Below are positions 1 to 6,270 of a stretch of DNA of 21,117 nucleotides, in pieces. Within the stretch, counting starts at the first letter, position 1. The number at the start of each line of letters is the position of its first letter. The position numbers and the translations under genes were made by a program. Below the pieces are notes generated by a model. It was not told where the DNA came from. It did not search any database and worked only from the letters and a program-made list of their open reading frames with translations. Location of the stretch: NCBI GenBank assembly GCA_964348185.1, contig CAYGBW010000036.1:1-21117 (forward strand), in the 5' to 3' direction. Source of the DNA: CAYGBW01 sp964348185. Lineage in GTDB: Bacteria > Desulfobacterota > BSN033 > WVXP01.

Positions 1-60
1 AGGACTCGAACCTGCAACCTAGTGGTTAATCCCGCCGCTGGCGGGACTCTGCCGATTGAG
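1..60 (-). pseudogene. tRNA-Asn-like copy A, anticodon arm replaced by a hairpin, cut by window edge
   Basis: Bases 1-29 are identical to 139-167 of the intact tRNA-Asn (T arm, variable region and 3' side of the anticodon arm). Bases 47-60 match its D arm (178-191). Between them the ten bases that carry the 5' anticodon stem and part of the loop are replaced by a 17-base perfect hairpin, TCCCGCC-3 nt-GGCGGGA (30-46). The GTT anticodon is destroyed, so this copy cannot decode. Similarity to the tRNA stops after base 60, so the 5' acceptor strand is missing. The 3' acceptor strand, if present, lies outside the window. Confidence 0.75.
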
Positions 61-91
61 CGTCGGTCAGACCTTCTTCGACATCTTATAG

Positions 92-115
92 AAAAAAGGC
101 CGGGACAACCCGGCC
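92..115 (-). terminator. Rho-independent terminator of the tRNA-Asn gene
   Basis: On the minus strand a 7-bp stem GGCCGGG / CCCGGCC with a 4-base loop is followed directly by six T residues. It lies 13 bases downstream of the tRNA 3' end, the expected place for a single-gene tRNA transcript. Confidence 0.85.
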
Positions 116-128
116 TCTCACTCACTGA

Positions 129-201
129 CTCCCCGGGCAGGACTCGAACCTGCAACCTAGTGGTTAACAGCCACCCGCTCTGCCGATTGAGCTACCGAGG
201 A
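129..201 (-). tRNA. tRNA-Asn (GTT), intact
   Basis: Read on the minus strand, this 73-base sequence folds as a full cloverleaf. The acceptor stem is TCCTCGG / CCGGGGA (one G-T pair) with discriminator G. The D arm is normal. The anticodon stem is GGTGG / CCACT around loop CTGTTAA, giving anticodon GTT, and the T arm GCAGG-TTCGAGT-CCTGC carries the standard T loop. CCA is not encoded; the next bases read TCA. The gene stands alone, with a promoter-like sequence at 217-245 and a terminator at 92-115. It is the only intact member of a local family of four tRNA-Asn-related sequences, so it is probably the functional gene. Confidence 0.95.
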
Positions 202-619
202 TCGACAAACATCTATATGTAACCGCAAACTTGGGCAAAATTCAAGTGCGAATTTATACCGGATCGAGCGGCGGGCGCGTCGTTCCCGCTCAGGTTTCAG
301 AATTTTGATGAGCGGTGAGAAGGGCAACCACAAAAAAACTGGCAATTCTTGAATTATACATTAATTTTGATAGCATTGGTTTTCCTTATTTTACCGGAGA
401 AAACCGGTGGGTCACGGCCTTTGGCCATTCGACTTCGCTCATGGCTATTTCGACGTTGAAATCAAACCATCTGCCCAGGGGCCTTGAGCCCCTCGATTTA
501 ACTCGGGGCCTGAGGTTCTCGAAGGGGCCCTTGGCTCAGCTCTGGACTTTGAGGTTCTCGAAAGGCAACAAAAGGGTATCATCGGCCAATCGTTGAGTAC
601 CTCTTTGGCGCCGAAATGG
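202..619. repeat. Gene-free stretch: tRNA upstream duplicate plus short repeat fragments
   Basis: No coding region is supported here. Bases 202 to about 365 are the upstream region of tRNA-Asn and are clearly related to 1077 to about 1240 upstream of copy D; the first 50 bases are nearly identical and the rest is diverged. Further right, the 13-mer TGAGGTTCTCGAA occurs twice (511-523 and 550-562). The text also resembles the dispersed CTTCGACAAGCTCA-type repeats of many environmental genomes, for example CTCGACAAGCTCA at 650-662 inside copy C. Confidence 0.55.
217..245 (-). promoter_or_regulatory. Putative sigma70-type promoter of tRNA-Asn
   Basis: Minus-strand TTGAAT (240-245) and TTACAT (217-222) are separated by 17 bases, which places the transcript start near 210, a few bases before the tRNA 5' end. 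The same pair is found upstream of the altered copy D at 1092-1120, where the -35 reads CTGAAT. Neither hexamer is a perfect match, so this is a candidate. Confidence 0.5.
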
Positions 620-697
620 CTCCCCGGGCAGAACTCCCTTCGCTGCGCTCTCGACAAGCTCACCTGCAATCTCACCGCGGGAGGGACTCTGCCGATT
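620..697 (-). pseudogene. tRNA-Asn-like copy C, interrupted and fused to the end of the GIY-YIG gene
   Basis: The minus strand shows AATCGGCAGAG (D arm) at 687-697, then a GC-rich stretch in place of the anticodon arm. TTGCAGG (663-669) follows, then about 26 foreign bases that resemble a CTCGACAAGCTCA repeat. The tRNA 3' acceptor strand CTGCCCGGGGAG closes the copy at 620-631. The 5' acceptor half is absent; in its place is the 3' part of the GIY-YIG gene, whose last eight or so codons and stop (672-674) are tRNA-derived. The copy is not a functional tRNA. Confidence 0.65.
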
Positions 698-944
698 TGC
701 CTTCCCGCAGATATCTACCGATTCCTCGCTTCTTGATCGCTTTCTCCAATCTCATCGCATCCGCTCTGCTTGCGCATTCGTGCGACCACACAAGTTCCCA
801 ATGTCCCCTAATTTTCTTGGTTGTTCTGGATAAGCGATAGTCTGGATCGTTGTGCTGTTTGAGTCGGCGAACCAAATTGCTAGTGTGCCCGCAATAGTGG
901 CCTCCCGTGCTTTCGCTCTGGAGTATATAGACCCAATATCCCAT
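672..944 (-). CDS. GIY-YIG nuclease superfamily protein (YhbQ/UPF0213-like)
   Basis: This 90-residue protein is a single GIY-YIG domain. The first strand reads VYIL (residues 5-8, the GIY position) and YCG (17-19) is the YIG position. The catalytic arginine lies in LVRRLKQHN (R26 or R27) and the metal-binding glutamate is probably E67 in RLEKAIKK. The fold cuts DNA in homing endonucleases and repair enzymes; the role of the small stand-alone members is largely unknown. The ATG has no Shine-Dalgarno sequence and sits only a few bases after the T tract of the copy D terminator, so expression is doubtful. The C-terminal residues from about K83 to R90 are encoded by tRNA-Asn D-arm sequence of copy C. 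The gene lies between related tRNA-Asn copies, all in the same orientation. Confidence 0.85.
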   Translation of the reverse strand: MGYWVYILQSESTGGHYCGHTSNLVRRLKQHNDPDYRLSRTTKKIRGHWELVWSHECASRADAMRLEKAIKKRGIGRYLREGKSAESLPR

Positions 945-972
945 GATAAGAAAGGCCAGGTAAAACCTGGCC
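945..972 (-). terminator. Terminator of tRNA-like copy D
   Basis: The minus strand has a 7-bp stem GGCCAGG / CCTGGCC with loop TTTTA followed by TTTCTT. It sits after copy D as the 92-115 terminator sits after the intact tRNA. The stem differs from that terminator at the inner pairs, where G-C has become A-T on both strands, so pairing is kept. The T tract runs almost into the GIY-YIG start codon. Confidence 0.7.
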
Positions 973-987
973 TCCTATATCTGCTAA

Positions 988-1076
988 CTCCCCGGGCAGG
1001 ACTCAATCCTGCAACCCCGCTTACAGCGGGGTTAATCCCGCCGGCGGCGGGACTCTGCCGATTGAGCTACCGAGGA
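988..1076 (-). ncRNA. tRNA-Asn-like copy D with two hairpins in place of the anticodon arm
   Basis: The minus strand keeps a perfect acceptor stem (TCCTCGG / CCGGGGA, discriminator G), the D arm, and a T stem GCAGG / CCTGC whose loop has changed to ATTGAGT. The anticodon arm is gone. In its place are two perfect hairpins: TCCCGCC-3 nt-GGCGGGA (1036-1052), the element also seen in copy A, and an 8-bp stem AACCCCGC / GCGGGGTT with loop TGTAA (1013-1033). At 89 bases it cannot decode Asn. A promoter-like pair (1092-1120) and a terminator (945-972) are kept. It may be a decaying pseudogene or a tRNA-shaped non-coding RNA; the sequence alone does not decide. Confidence 0.55.
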
Positions 1077-1213
1077 TCGACAAACATCTATATGTAACTG
1101 CAAACTTGGGCAAAATTCAGGTACGAATTTACGCACGTTCGAGCTGCTGGTGCCTGGTCCCCGTTCAGATTTCGGAATTCTCACCAGCCGTAACAAGAGC
1201 AAGCACAAAATAC

Positions 1214-1242
1214 TTGGCAATTTCTGAATTATACATTATTCT
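1214..1242 (+). promoter_or_regulatory. Possible promoter of the octaheme cytochrome gene
   Basis: TTGGCA (1214-1219) and TATTCT (1237-1242) are 17 bases apart, about 43 bases before the cytochrome start codon. The stretch belongs to the duplicated tRNA upstream region; a related sequence is present near 335-360. Match quality is moderate. Confidence 0.4.
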
Positions 1243-1284
1243 GAAAAAACCTGACACGCTTCAACCGGCTCCATGGAGGTGACC

Positions 1285-2478
1285 ATGAAAGAGACTAAAG
1301 CTCTCTGGTTCGTCAGCCTGATCCTTGGGACTTGCCTCTTGTCGGCCCAAGCCGACGAAGGAGAGACCGTCGTCCGCAACAAAACGTGTCTCAATTGCCA
1401 CTCGAAGATAAATCCAAAAATCGTTTCAACCTGGCAGGAAAGCCGGATGGCTATGTCAGGGGTTACCTGCATCGACTGCCATGGCTCGGACCACCACAGG
1501 GATGACGACGCTTTTCGGATCAGCATGCTCGTGGGGCGGGTCTGCGAGAATTGCCACGCTGAAGAGGTCAAGCAATTTCAGTCGGGAAAGCACGCCCAAG
1601 CCTGGACATCGGTCTACACACTCCCCGATGTTGAAGCCCTGCCCAGTGAATTGGTCGAGGGAGAACAGGGATGTGGCGGCTGCCATGCCATCGGCCGATG
1701 GGACGGCCAATGTGACTCCTGCCACACCCGCCACACCTTCTCTAAAGAAGAAGCCCGTCAGCCCTCTGCCTGTCTGCCGTGCCATGGGGGGATCAACCAT
1801 CCCCAGTGGGAGATATGGCAGACGTCAAAGCACGGCGTGGTCGTCTCGGCGAGCGAAAGGGGACGAGGCCCAACGTGTCAAACCTGTCACATGCCAGAGG
1901 GCAATCATGGGGTGAAAACCGCGTGGAGCCTTCTTGCCTTGCGAGCAAAAGAAACAGACCCGGACTGGGCTGAATCGAGAAAAACAATTCTCCGGTGGCT
2001 CGGTTTCATCGACGCCGCGGGAAAACCTACGAAGGGGCTCGATCAACTCAAGGCCCGGGGTATCGTTCTTCTCTCACGGGACGAGTGGCAAGAACAGAGA
2101 AACGAAATGGCTGATATCTGCCGTACATGCCATAGCCGACTCTTTGTTCTGGAAAAAATGGGAGAAGTCGACAGTATCATCAAAAAGGCCGATAGCATTA
2201 TGGCCGATGCGATTCGCATCGTTCAGGGGCTTTATGAAGCAGGGGGTCTATCCCCTCCACAACGCATACCTCCCTGCTGCCCTGACCTTCTGGGTTTTCA
2301 CAAAGCAGCCAACCCACTGGAGGAGAAGCTTCTGACCATGTTTCTCAAATATCGGTTGATTATGCTCCACGGGGCCTTCCACAACAATCCAGACTACACC
2401 ACCAATTATGGATGGGTCAAATTGCGAGAGGGATACGAGGAGGTCAAGAGGATGGCCCAGGCGCTTAAGAACCCATGA
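1285..2478 (+). CDS. Octaheme c-type cytochrome, hydroxylamine-oxidoreductase-like
   Basis: The 397-residue exported protein has eight CxxCH haem motifs, at residues 35, 62, 87, 130, 143, 163, 198 and 279. A signal peptide ends near AQA (residue 23). The start at 1285 is preceded by GGAGG with 5-base spacing; an in-frame ATG at 1273 overlaps that site and is less likely. Haem number, spacing and the C-terminal segment HGAFHNNPDYT resemble the HAO family, whose members oxidise hydroxylamine or run in reverse as nitrite/hydroxylamine reductases. No membrane anchor is seen beyond the signal peptide, so the protein is probably periplasmic. I cannot tell whether the catalytic cross-linking tyrosine of true HAO is present. 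It precedes the acyl-CoA dehydrogenase and ETF genes by 170 bases, and a link to them is only suggested by position. Confidence 0.88.
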   Translation: MKETKALWFVSLILGTCLLSAQADEGETVVRNKTCLNCHSKINPKIVSTWQESRMAMSGVTCIDCHGSDHHRDDDAFRISMLVGRVCENCHAEEVKQFQSGKHAQAWTSVYTLPDVEALPSELVEGEQGCGGCHAIGRWDGQCDSCHTRHTFSKEEARQPSACLPCHGGINHPQWEIWQTSKHGVVVSASERGRGPTCQTCHMPEGNHGVKTAWSLLALRAKETDPDWAESRKTILRWLGFIDAAGKPTKGLDQLKARGIVLLSRDEWQEQRNEMADICRTCHSRLFVLEKMGEVDSIIKKADSIMADAIRIVQGLYEAGGLSPPQRIPPCCPDLLGFHKAANPLEEKLLTMFLKYRLIMLHGAFHNNPDYTTNYGWVKLREGYEEVKRMAQALKNP

Positions 2479-2648
2479 GGGAATATGCGGGAAGAGGCCT
2501 GGGGGCTGCAAAAAACTCCCTTGGCTAGACCGGAACAGTCATCGTCACCTCACCAATCAGGGACTTGACCTTTGGGAAGCGAAGAGGTTACAGTGGGTGG
2601 GGTTTATCGGGCTCAGCGCTGGAACGAAGGGCGGTCGAGGGGCCTATC

Positions 2649-3788
2649 ATGGACTTTGATCCCACGATGAAACAGGCTGTTATCAGGAGAACGGTCCGGA
2701 GTTTTGTCGAAGCCGAACTCGGCCCCATTGCCGCCTCGATCGACCAAGAGGCGCGTTTCCCCTCGGAAGTGATCGAAAAGACAAAGAGCCTTCAGTACTT
2801 TGGCCTCCAGGTTCCCAAGCGGTACGGGGGAGCCGGCCTTGACTCGATCAGCAGCTGTATTGTGATCGAGGAACTGTCCCGGGTCTGCGCTGCAGTGGGA
2901 CTCGCCGTTGCGGTCCACAACGGGGTGGCTGTCCATCCCATTGAGATGTTCGGTACCGACGAGCAGAAAGAACGATTTCTCCAGCCCCTCGCCAGGGGCG
3001 AAAAGATCGGTGCCTTCTGCCTCACAGAGCCCAATGCTGGATCCGATGCCACAAACGTCGAGACAACGGCCATCGCAGAAGGGGAAGACCTGGTGGTCAA
3101 CGGTCACAAGATCTTTGTGACCAATGGGGAGGTTGCTGGAATCGCGTTGATCTTTGCTGCGACCAATCCCCAGGACAAGAAAAGGGGAATGAGTGTCGTC
3201 ATTGTCGAGACGGATACTCCGGGATTCTCCCTGGGTGTGAAGGAAGACCACTGCGGCATGCGAGCCAACCCGGTCTGTTCTTTCGTCATGGAAGACTGCC
3301 GGGTCCCCAGGAATCAAATCCTCGGTCAACCGGGAGATGGATACAAGATCGGTCTTCAAACTCTTGACAATGGCCGGATCGGTATTGCGGCTCAGGCTGT
3401 CGGGATCGGTCAGGCTTGTCTCGAAGCGTCATTGAAATACGCAAAAGAGAGAATTCAGTTTAAGAAACCCATCGGCCAATTCCAGGCCATTCAGACCTTT
3501 CTCGCCGACATGGCCACAGAAATCGAGGCCGCACGGCTGTTGACTTACCGGGCGGCTCACCTCAAGGATAAGGGGCAACCCTATTCCGGAGAAGCGTCCA
3601 TGTGCAAGGTGTTTGCCAGTGAGACTGCGATGCGAGCAGCGACCCGGGGTGTTCAGATTCATGGCGGCTACGGGTACACCAAGTCGTATCCCATTGAGAG
3701 ATATTACAGGGATGCCAAGGCGACCGAGATCTATGAGGGGACATCCGAAATCCAGAGAATGGTCATTGCGAGACAGCTTTTGCGATGA
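2649..3788 (+). CDS. Acyl-CoA dehydrogenase
   Basis: The protein has 379 residues, the normal family length, and would oxidise an acyl-CoA to the trans-2-enoyl-CoA with FAD, passing electrons to ETF. The FAD/substrate signature CLTEPNAGSD is at 124-133. The C-terminal AKATEIYEGTSEIQR carries the expected catalytic base E363, as in short- and medium-chain enzymes. The start at 2649 has GAGGGG 6 bases upstream and gives the usual N-terminus. An in-frame start at 2565 would add 28 residues without a family match. etfB and etfA follow on the same strand, so this dehydrogenase is the probable partner of that ETF. The exact acyl substrate cannot be read from the sequence. Confidence 0.95.
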   Translation: MDFDPTMKQAVIRRTVRSFVEAELGPIAASIDQEARFPSEVIEKTKSLQYFGLQVPKRYGGAGLDSISSCIVIEELSRVCAAVGLAVAVHNGVAVHPIEMFGTDEQKERFLQPLARGEKIGAFCLTEPNAGSDATNVETTAIAEGEDLVVNGHKIFVTNGEVAGIALIFAATNPQDKKRGMSVVIVETDTPGFSLGVKEDHCGMRANPVCSFVMEDCRVPRNQILGQPGDGYKIGLQTLDNGRIGIAAQAVGIGQACLEASLKYAKERIQFKKPIGQFQAIQTFLADMATEIEAARLLTYRAAHLKDKGQPYSGEASMCKVFASETAMRAATRGVQIHGGYGYTKSYPIERYYRDAKATEIYEGTSEIQRMVIARQLLR

Positions 3789-3801
3789 CGGGAAACCAGT
3801 C

Positions 3802-3960
3802 CTTTGGGCCTTTGCCCCAAAGTGTCAGGGGTCCGTTGTCCGTTGCCTATCGCTTTTCATACCCCGGCAGGACACGGAAACTGCCCTGTTCATTGTTTCT
3901 ATTTATTTGAATTGATGGAGGTTTTTGATCTTCTCGACAGACCCCTGACAACGATCAACG
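3802..3960. repeat. Hairpin and inverted short repeats between the dehydrogenase gene and etfB
   Basis: A 7-bp hairpin CTTTGGG / CCCAAAG (3802-3822) follows the stop codon; it lacks a T tract, so a terminator role is uncertain. The text TGTCAGGGGTCCGTTGTCCGTTG near 3824 returns in imperfect inverted form near 3940-3963 as CCCCTGACAACG and CAACGGAC. This resembles the short GTCCGTT-type repeats common between genes of environmental bacteria. Confidence 0.45.
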
Positions 3961-3984
3961 GACACTGCCGGAGAACAGAAACTC

Positions 3985-4776
3985 GTGAAAATCATCGTGT
4001 GCATCAAACAGGTTCCTGAATCCCCAACTTTCGAGATCGAGGCAGGTCGGGTCAGAATAAAGCGGGATGGGGTTCCCAGTATGGTAAACCCCCTCGACCT
4101 CAATGCCATTGAGGCGGGTCTCAGCCTCCGGGAAAGGCACGGAGGAGAGGTCATCGCGATCTCCATGGGACCGCCGCCCTATGAGGAGGGACTCCGTGAG
4201 GCCCTTGCCATGGGCGTAGATCACGCAATTCTGGTGTCGGACAGGCGATGTGCGGGCTCAGACACCCTAGCAACATCATATGTCCTGGCAAAGACCATCG
4301 AGGAGATCGGGGGCTTTGACCTGATCATCTGCGGTGCTCAAACCATTGACAGCGATACAGGCCAGACGGGTCCACAGATCGCCGAGGAGTTGAGCATCCC
4401 CCATATTGCCTATGTAGAAAAGCTAAACTCAGCAAAAACCCACCTCACCCTCGAACGCGTGTGCGATGGTTTCGTAGAGACCATCTCTGTCACCCTTCCG
4501 GCTCTGATCACGGTCGCCAAAAAGCTCAATACACCGAGGCGTCCTTCCCTTGGAGGGATTGAGGATGCCTTCGAGTCCAAGACATTCCAGACATGGGATC
4601 TCTCCAGAATCAAGGCCGATCCCCGCTGTGTGGGCGACAATGGGTCTGCCACATGGGTGAAACGTCTCTACCCACCCCCTGATAAGAAAAAAGGGGAGAT
4701 GGTTACAGGGACTCCACAGGAACTGGCTCACCGGATTTATGAGAAGTTGATCGAGAGAAATATCATCGAAGAGTAA
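3985..4776 (+). CDS. etfB: Electron transfer flavoprotein beta subunit
   Basis: The 263-residue protein starts with GTG and has the EtfB opening MKIIVCIKQVPES, the VNPLDLNAIEAG segment (34-45) and a nucleotide-binding loop GAQTIDSDTGQTGPQIAEEL (117-136). It forms the heterodimer with EtfA that takes electrons from acyl-CoA dehydrogenases. The DTxQxGP form of the loop resembles that reported for electron-bifurcating ETFs, which bind a second FAD in EtfB, more than the DD(C/S)NQTG form of AMP-binding ETFs. This points to a possible bifurcating complex but does not prove it. A GGAG about 10 bases upstream is a modest ribosome binding site. The partner etfA does not follow directly but after 450 bases of repeat DNA. 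Confidence 0.95.
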   Translation: MKIIVCIKQVPESPTFEIEAGRVRIKRDGVPSMVNPLDLNAIEAGLSLRERHGGEVIAISMGPPPYEEGLREALAMGVDHAILVSDRRCAGSDTLATSYVLAKTIEEIGGFDLIICGAQTIDSDTGQTGPQIAEELSIPHIAYVEKLNSAKTHLTLERVCDGFVETISVTLPALITVAKKLNTPRRPSLGGIEDAFESKTFQTWDLSRIKADPRCVGDNGSATWVKRLYPPPDKKKGEMVTGTPQELAHRIYEKLIERNIIEE

Positions 4777-5226
4777 CCCATTAGATTGGGCTGCGATCGC
4801 GTACAGAAAAGGAATTCTGGGTTCACGTTCAAGCCAACTAAAGGTTGCTAAATCCTAAGCACGAAACTCGGGCGAAGCGTTCCGGCAGGGACCAATGCGA
4901 AGGAATTCTGCGATCATAAATTCAAATGCTCTAGCTCCGGTCTTGATTTTCTGCCATTTGGCATTAGAGTTTTGTGTTGGGTTTCGATATTCGAATTTGT
5001 CAGACTATACACAGCGACAAAAATATCTGCGGATGATCCAAAGGAGCCGACTTTTTTCTGTAAGGGCGGGGTTTATCCCCGCCCGAAAAGCGCTATCAAA
5101 ACCACCGTCACGGGCGGGCATAAAGCCCGCCCCTACGTCTAACGGTTCCTCTTTCCCCAGAAATTATGCGCAAATAATAACGTCGCCGCCTATAAAGCGT
5201 CATATCAGCTCGTCGTGGATTGAATC
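4777..5226. repeat. Repeat-filled gap splitting etfB from etfA
   Basis: Two elements can be seen. Around 4905-5005 is a stretch including TTCGATATTCGAATTTGTC, a member of the same family as the repeat at 17455-17600. At 5064-5132 is a pair of REP-like hairpins, GGGCGGGG / CCCCGCCC (5064-5084) and GGGCGGGC / GCCCGCCC (5112-5132). Their outer flanks GTAA and CTAC make the whole unit roughly palindromic. Such GGGCGGG-TTTAT-CCCGCCC hairpins are a common dispersed intergenic type. No gene is supported here; a 111-codon open frame across it is just the repeat read through. Confidence 0.75.
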
Positions 5227-6270
5227 GTGAACTCAAAGACTGTCCAAGCAAACCGTAGAGTTAGGAAATCCGATCGCTATAGGGGCGTATGGGTCTTTGC
5301 TGACCACAGAAACTATTTCCAGGATCGGGTAACCCTCCAGATATTAGCCAAAGCAAGGGATCTTGCCCAAAGTCTCGAGACAGAGGTTGCCGTATTGGTT
5401 CTCGGTTACGATGTCCTGGAGTACGTCATGGAATACGTGGCCCACGGCGCCGACATCGTTTATCTCGTTGATGACCAACGGCTCAAGAAATATAATGTGG
5501 AGATTTACACCGGTTTGACCTGCAGACTCGTCGAGCGTTACAGACCTGAGATCTTTCTGGTTGGAGCCACAGACTTTGGCAGAGAATTCGCCCCAAGGGT
5601 GGCCAAGCGTCTGTCCACCGGGTTGAGTGCAGATTGTGTTGCCCTGGAGGTGGACCCGGAAGAAAAGATCCTCCTTCAAACGTCACCTTCCTTTGAGGGA
5701 AATGTACTCGCCGATGTAGTCAATCCGGGGAGAAAGCCCCAGATGGCAACGGTCCGCCCTGGCGTTTTCAAGGAAATCAAACATGACTACAGCCGGAAGG
5801 CCCATCTGATCAAGCCTGATCTCGATCTCGGGATCGAACCCTCATCCCTGAAAGTCCTGAGAATGAGAAAACAGCCCCATGAAGGGGTGGATCTGAGGGA
5901 TGCTCAGATCGTAATTTGCGGCGGCCGTGGCATGGGGGCTAAGAAAGGCTTTCGCTCCCTTGAGAGGCTGGGGAAGATTCTCGGCGGAGAGGTCGGAGCC
6001 ACGCGCCCTCCTGTTAGCCAGGGATGGGCAGAGCCGGACCGACTCATTGGCCAGACCGGAAAAGCCATCAAGCCGAAACTCCTGATTACTTGCGGAACCT
6101 CGGGGGCCATTCAGTACACATCAGCCATTCAAGACTCTCACTACATCATTGCCATCAACAGAGACCCTGATGCGGCCATATTTCAGACGGCTGACTTTGG
6201 CGCTGTTGGGGACGTCAACCAGGTGCTTCACCATCTGATTAGAAAACTGGAAAGGCGGGGAAATGGTTAA
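5227..6270 (+). CDS. etfA: Electron transfer flavoprotein alpha subunit
   Basis: This 347-residue protein has the EtfA N-terminal domain (GVWVFADH at 20-27, GATDFGREFAPRVA near 113-126). Its C-terminal FAD domain includes ATRPPVSQGW (258-267), QTGKAIKPK (276-284), CGTSGAIQ (289-296) and INRDPDAAIFQTADFGAVGD (310-329). With EtfB it carries electrons from the acyl-CoA dehydrogenase towards the quinone pool or another acceptor. The GTG start is the most upstream possible one because an in-frame TGA lies at 5221-5223. No convincing ribosome binding site is visible, probably because repeat DNA abuts the start. An oddity is Y297 where most EtfA proteins have the histidine of SGAIQH, a residue near the FAD ring. 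The next gene overlaps its end by 8 bases. Confidence 0.93.
   Translation: MNSKTVQANRRVRKSDRYRGVWVFADHRNYFQDRVTLQILAKARDLAQSLETEVAVLVLGYDVLEYVMEYVAHGADIVYLVDDQRLKKYNVEIYTGLTCRLVERYRPEIFLVGATDFGREFAPRVAKRLSTGLSADCVALEVDPEEKILLQTSPSFEGNVLADVVNPGRKPQMATVRPGVFKEIKHDYSRKAHLIKPDLDLGIEPSSLKVLRMRKQPHEGVDLRDAQIVICGGRGMGAKKGFRSLERLGKILGGEVGATRPPVSQGWAEPDRLIGQTGKAIKPKLLITCGTSGAIQYTSAIQDSHYIIAINRDPDAAIFQTADFGAVGDVNQVLHHLIRKLERRGNG

Noticed and set aside
202..671. Small genes in the stretch between tRNA-Asn and the GIY-YIG gene
   Set aside because: Open frames of 60-93 codons cross tRNA or repeat sequence, lack ribosome binding sites and have no conserved features.
2613..3359. 248-codon open frame on the minus strand inside the acyl-CoA dehydrogenase gene
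   Set aside because: It is the antisense shadow of a clearly conserved enzyme and has no recognisable protein feature.
4895..5230. 111-codon open frame between etfB and etfA
   Set aside because: It is read-through of two repeat elements; the RAGIKPAPT-like peptide is the usual by-product of the REP-like hairpin.
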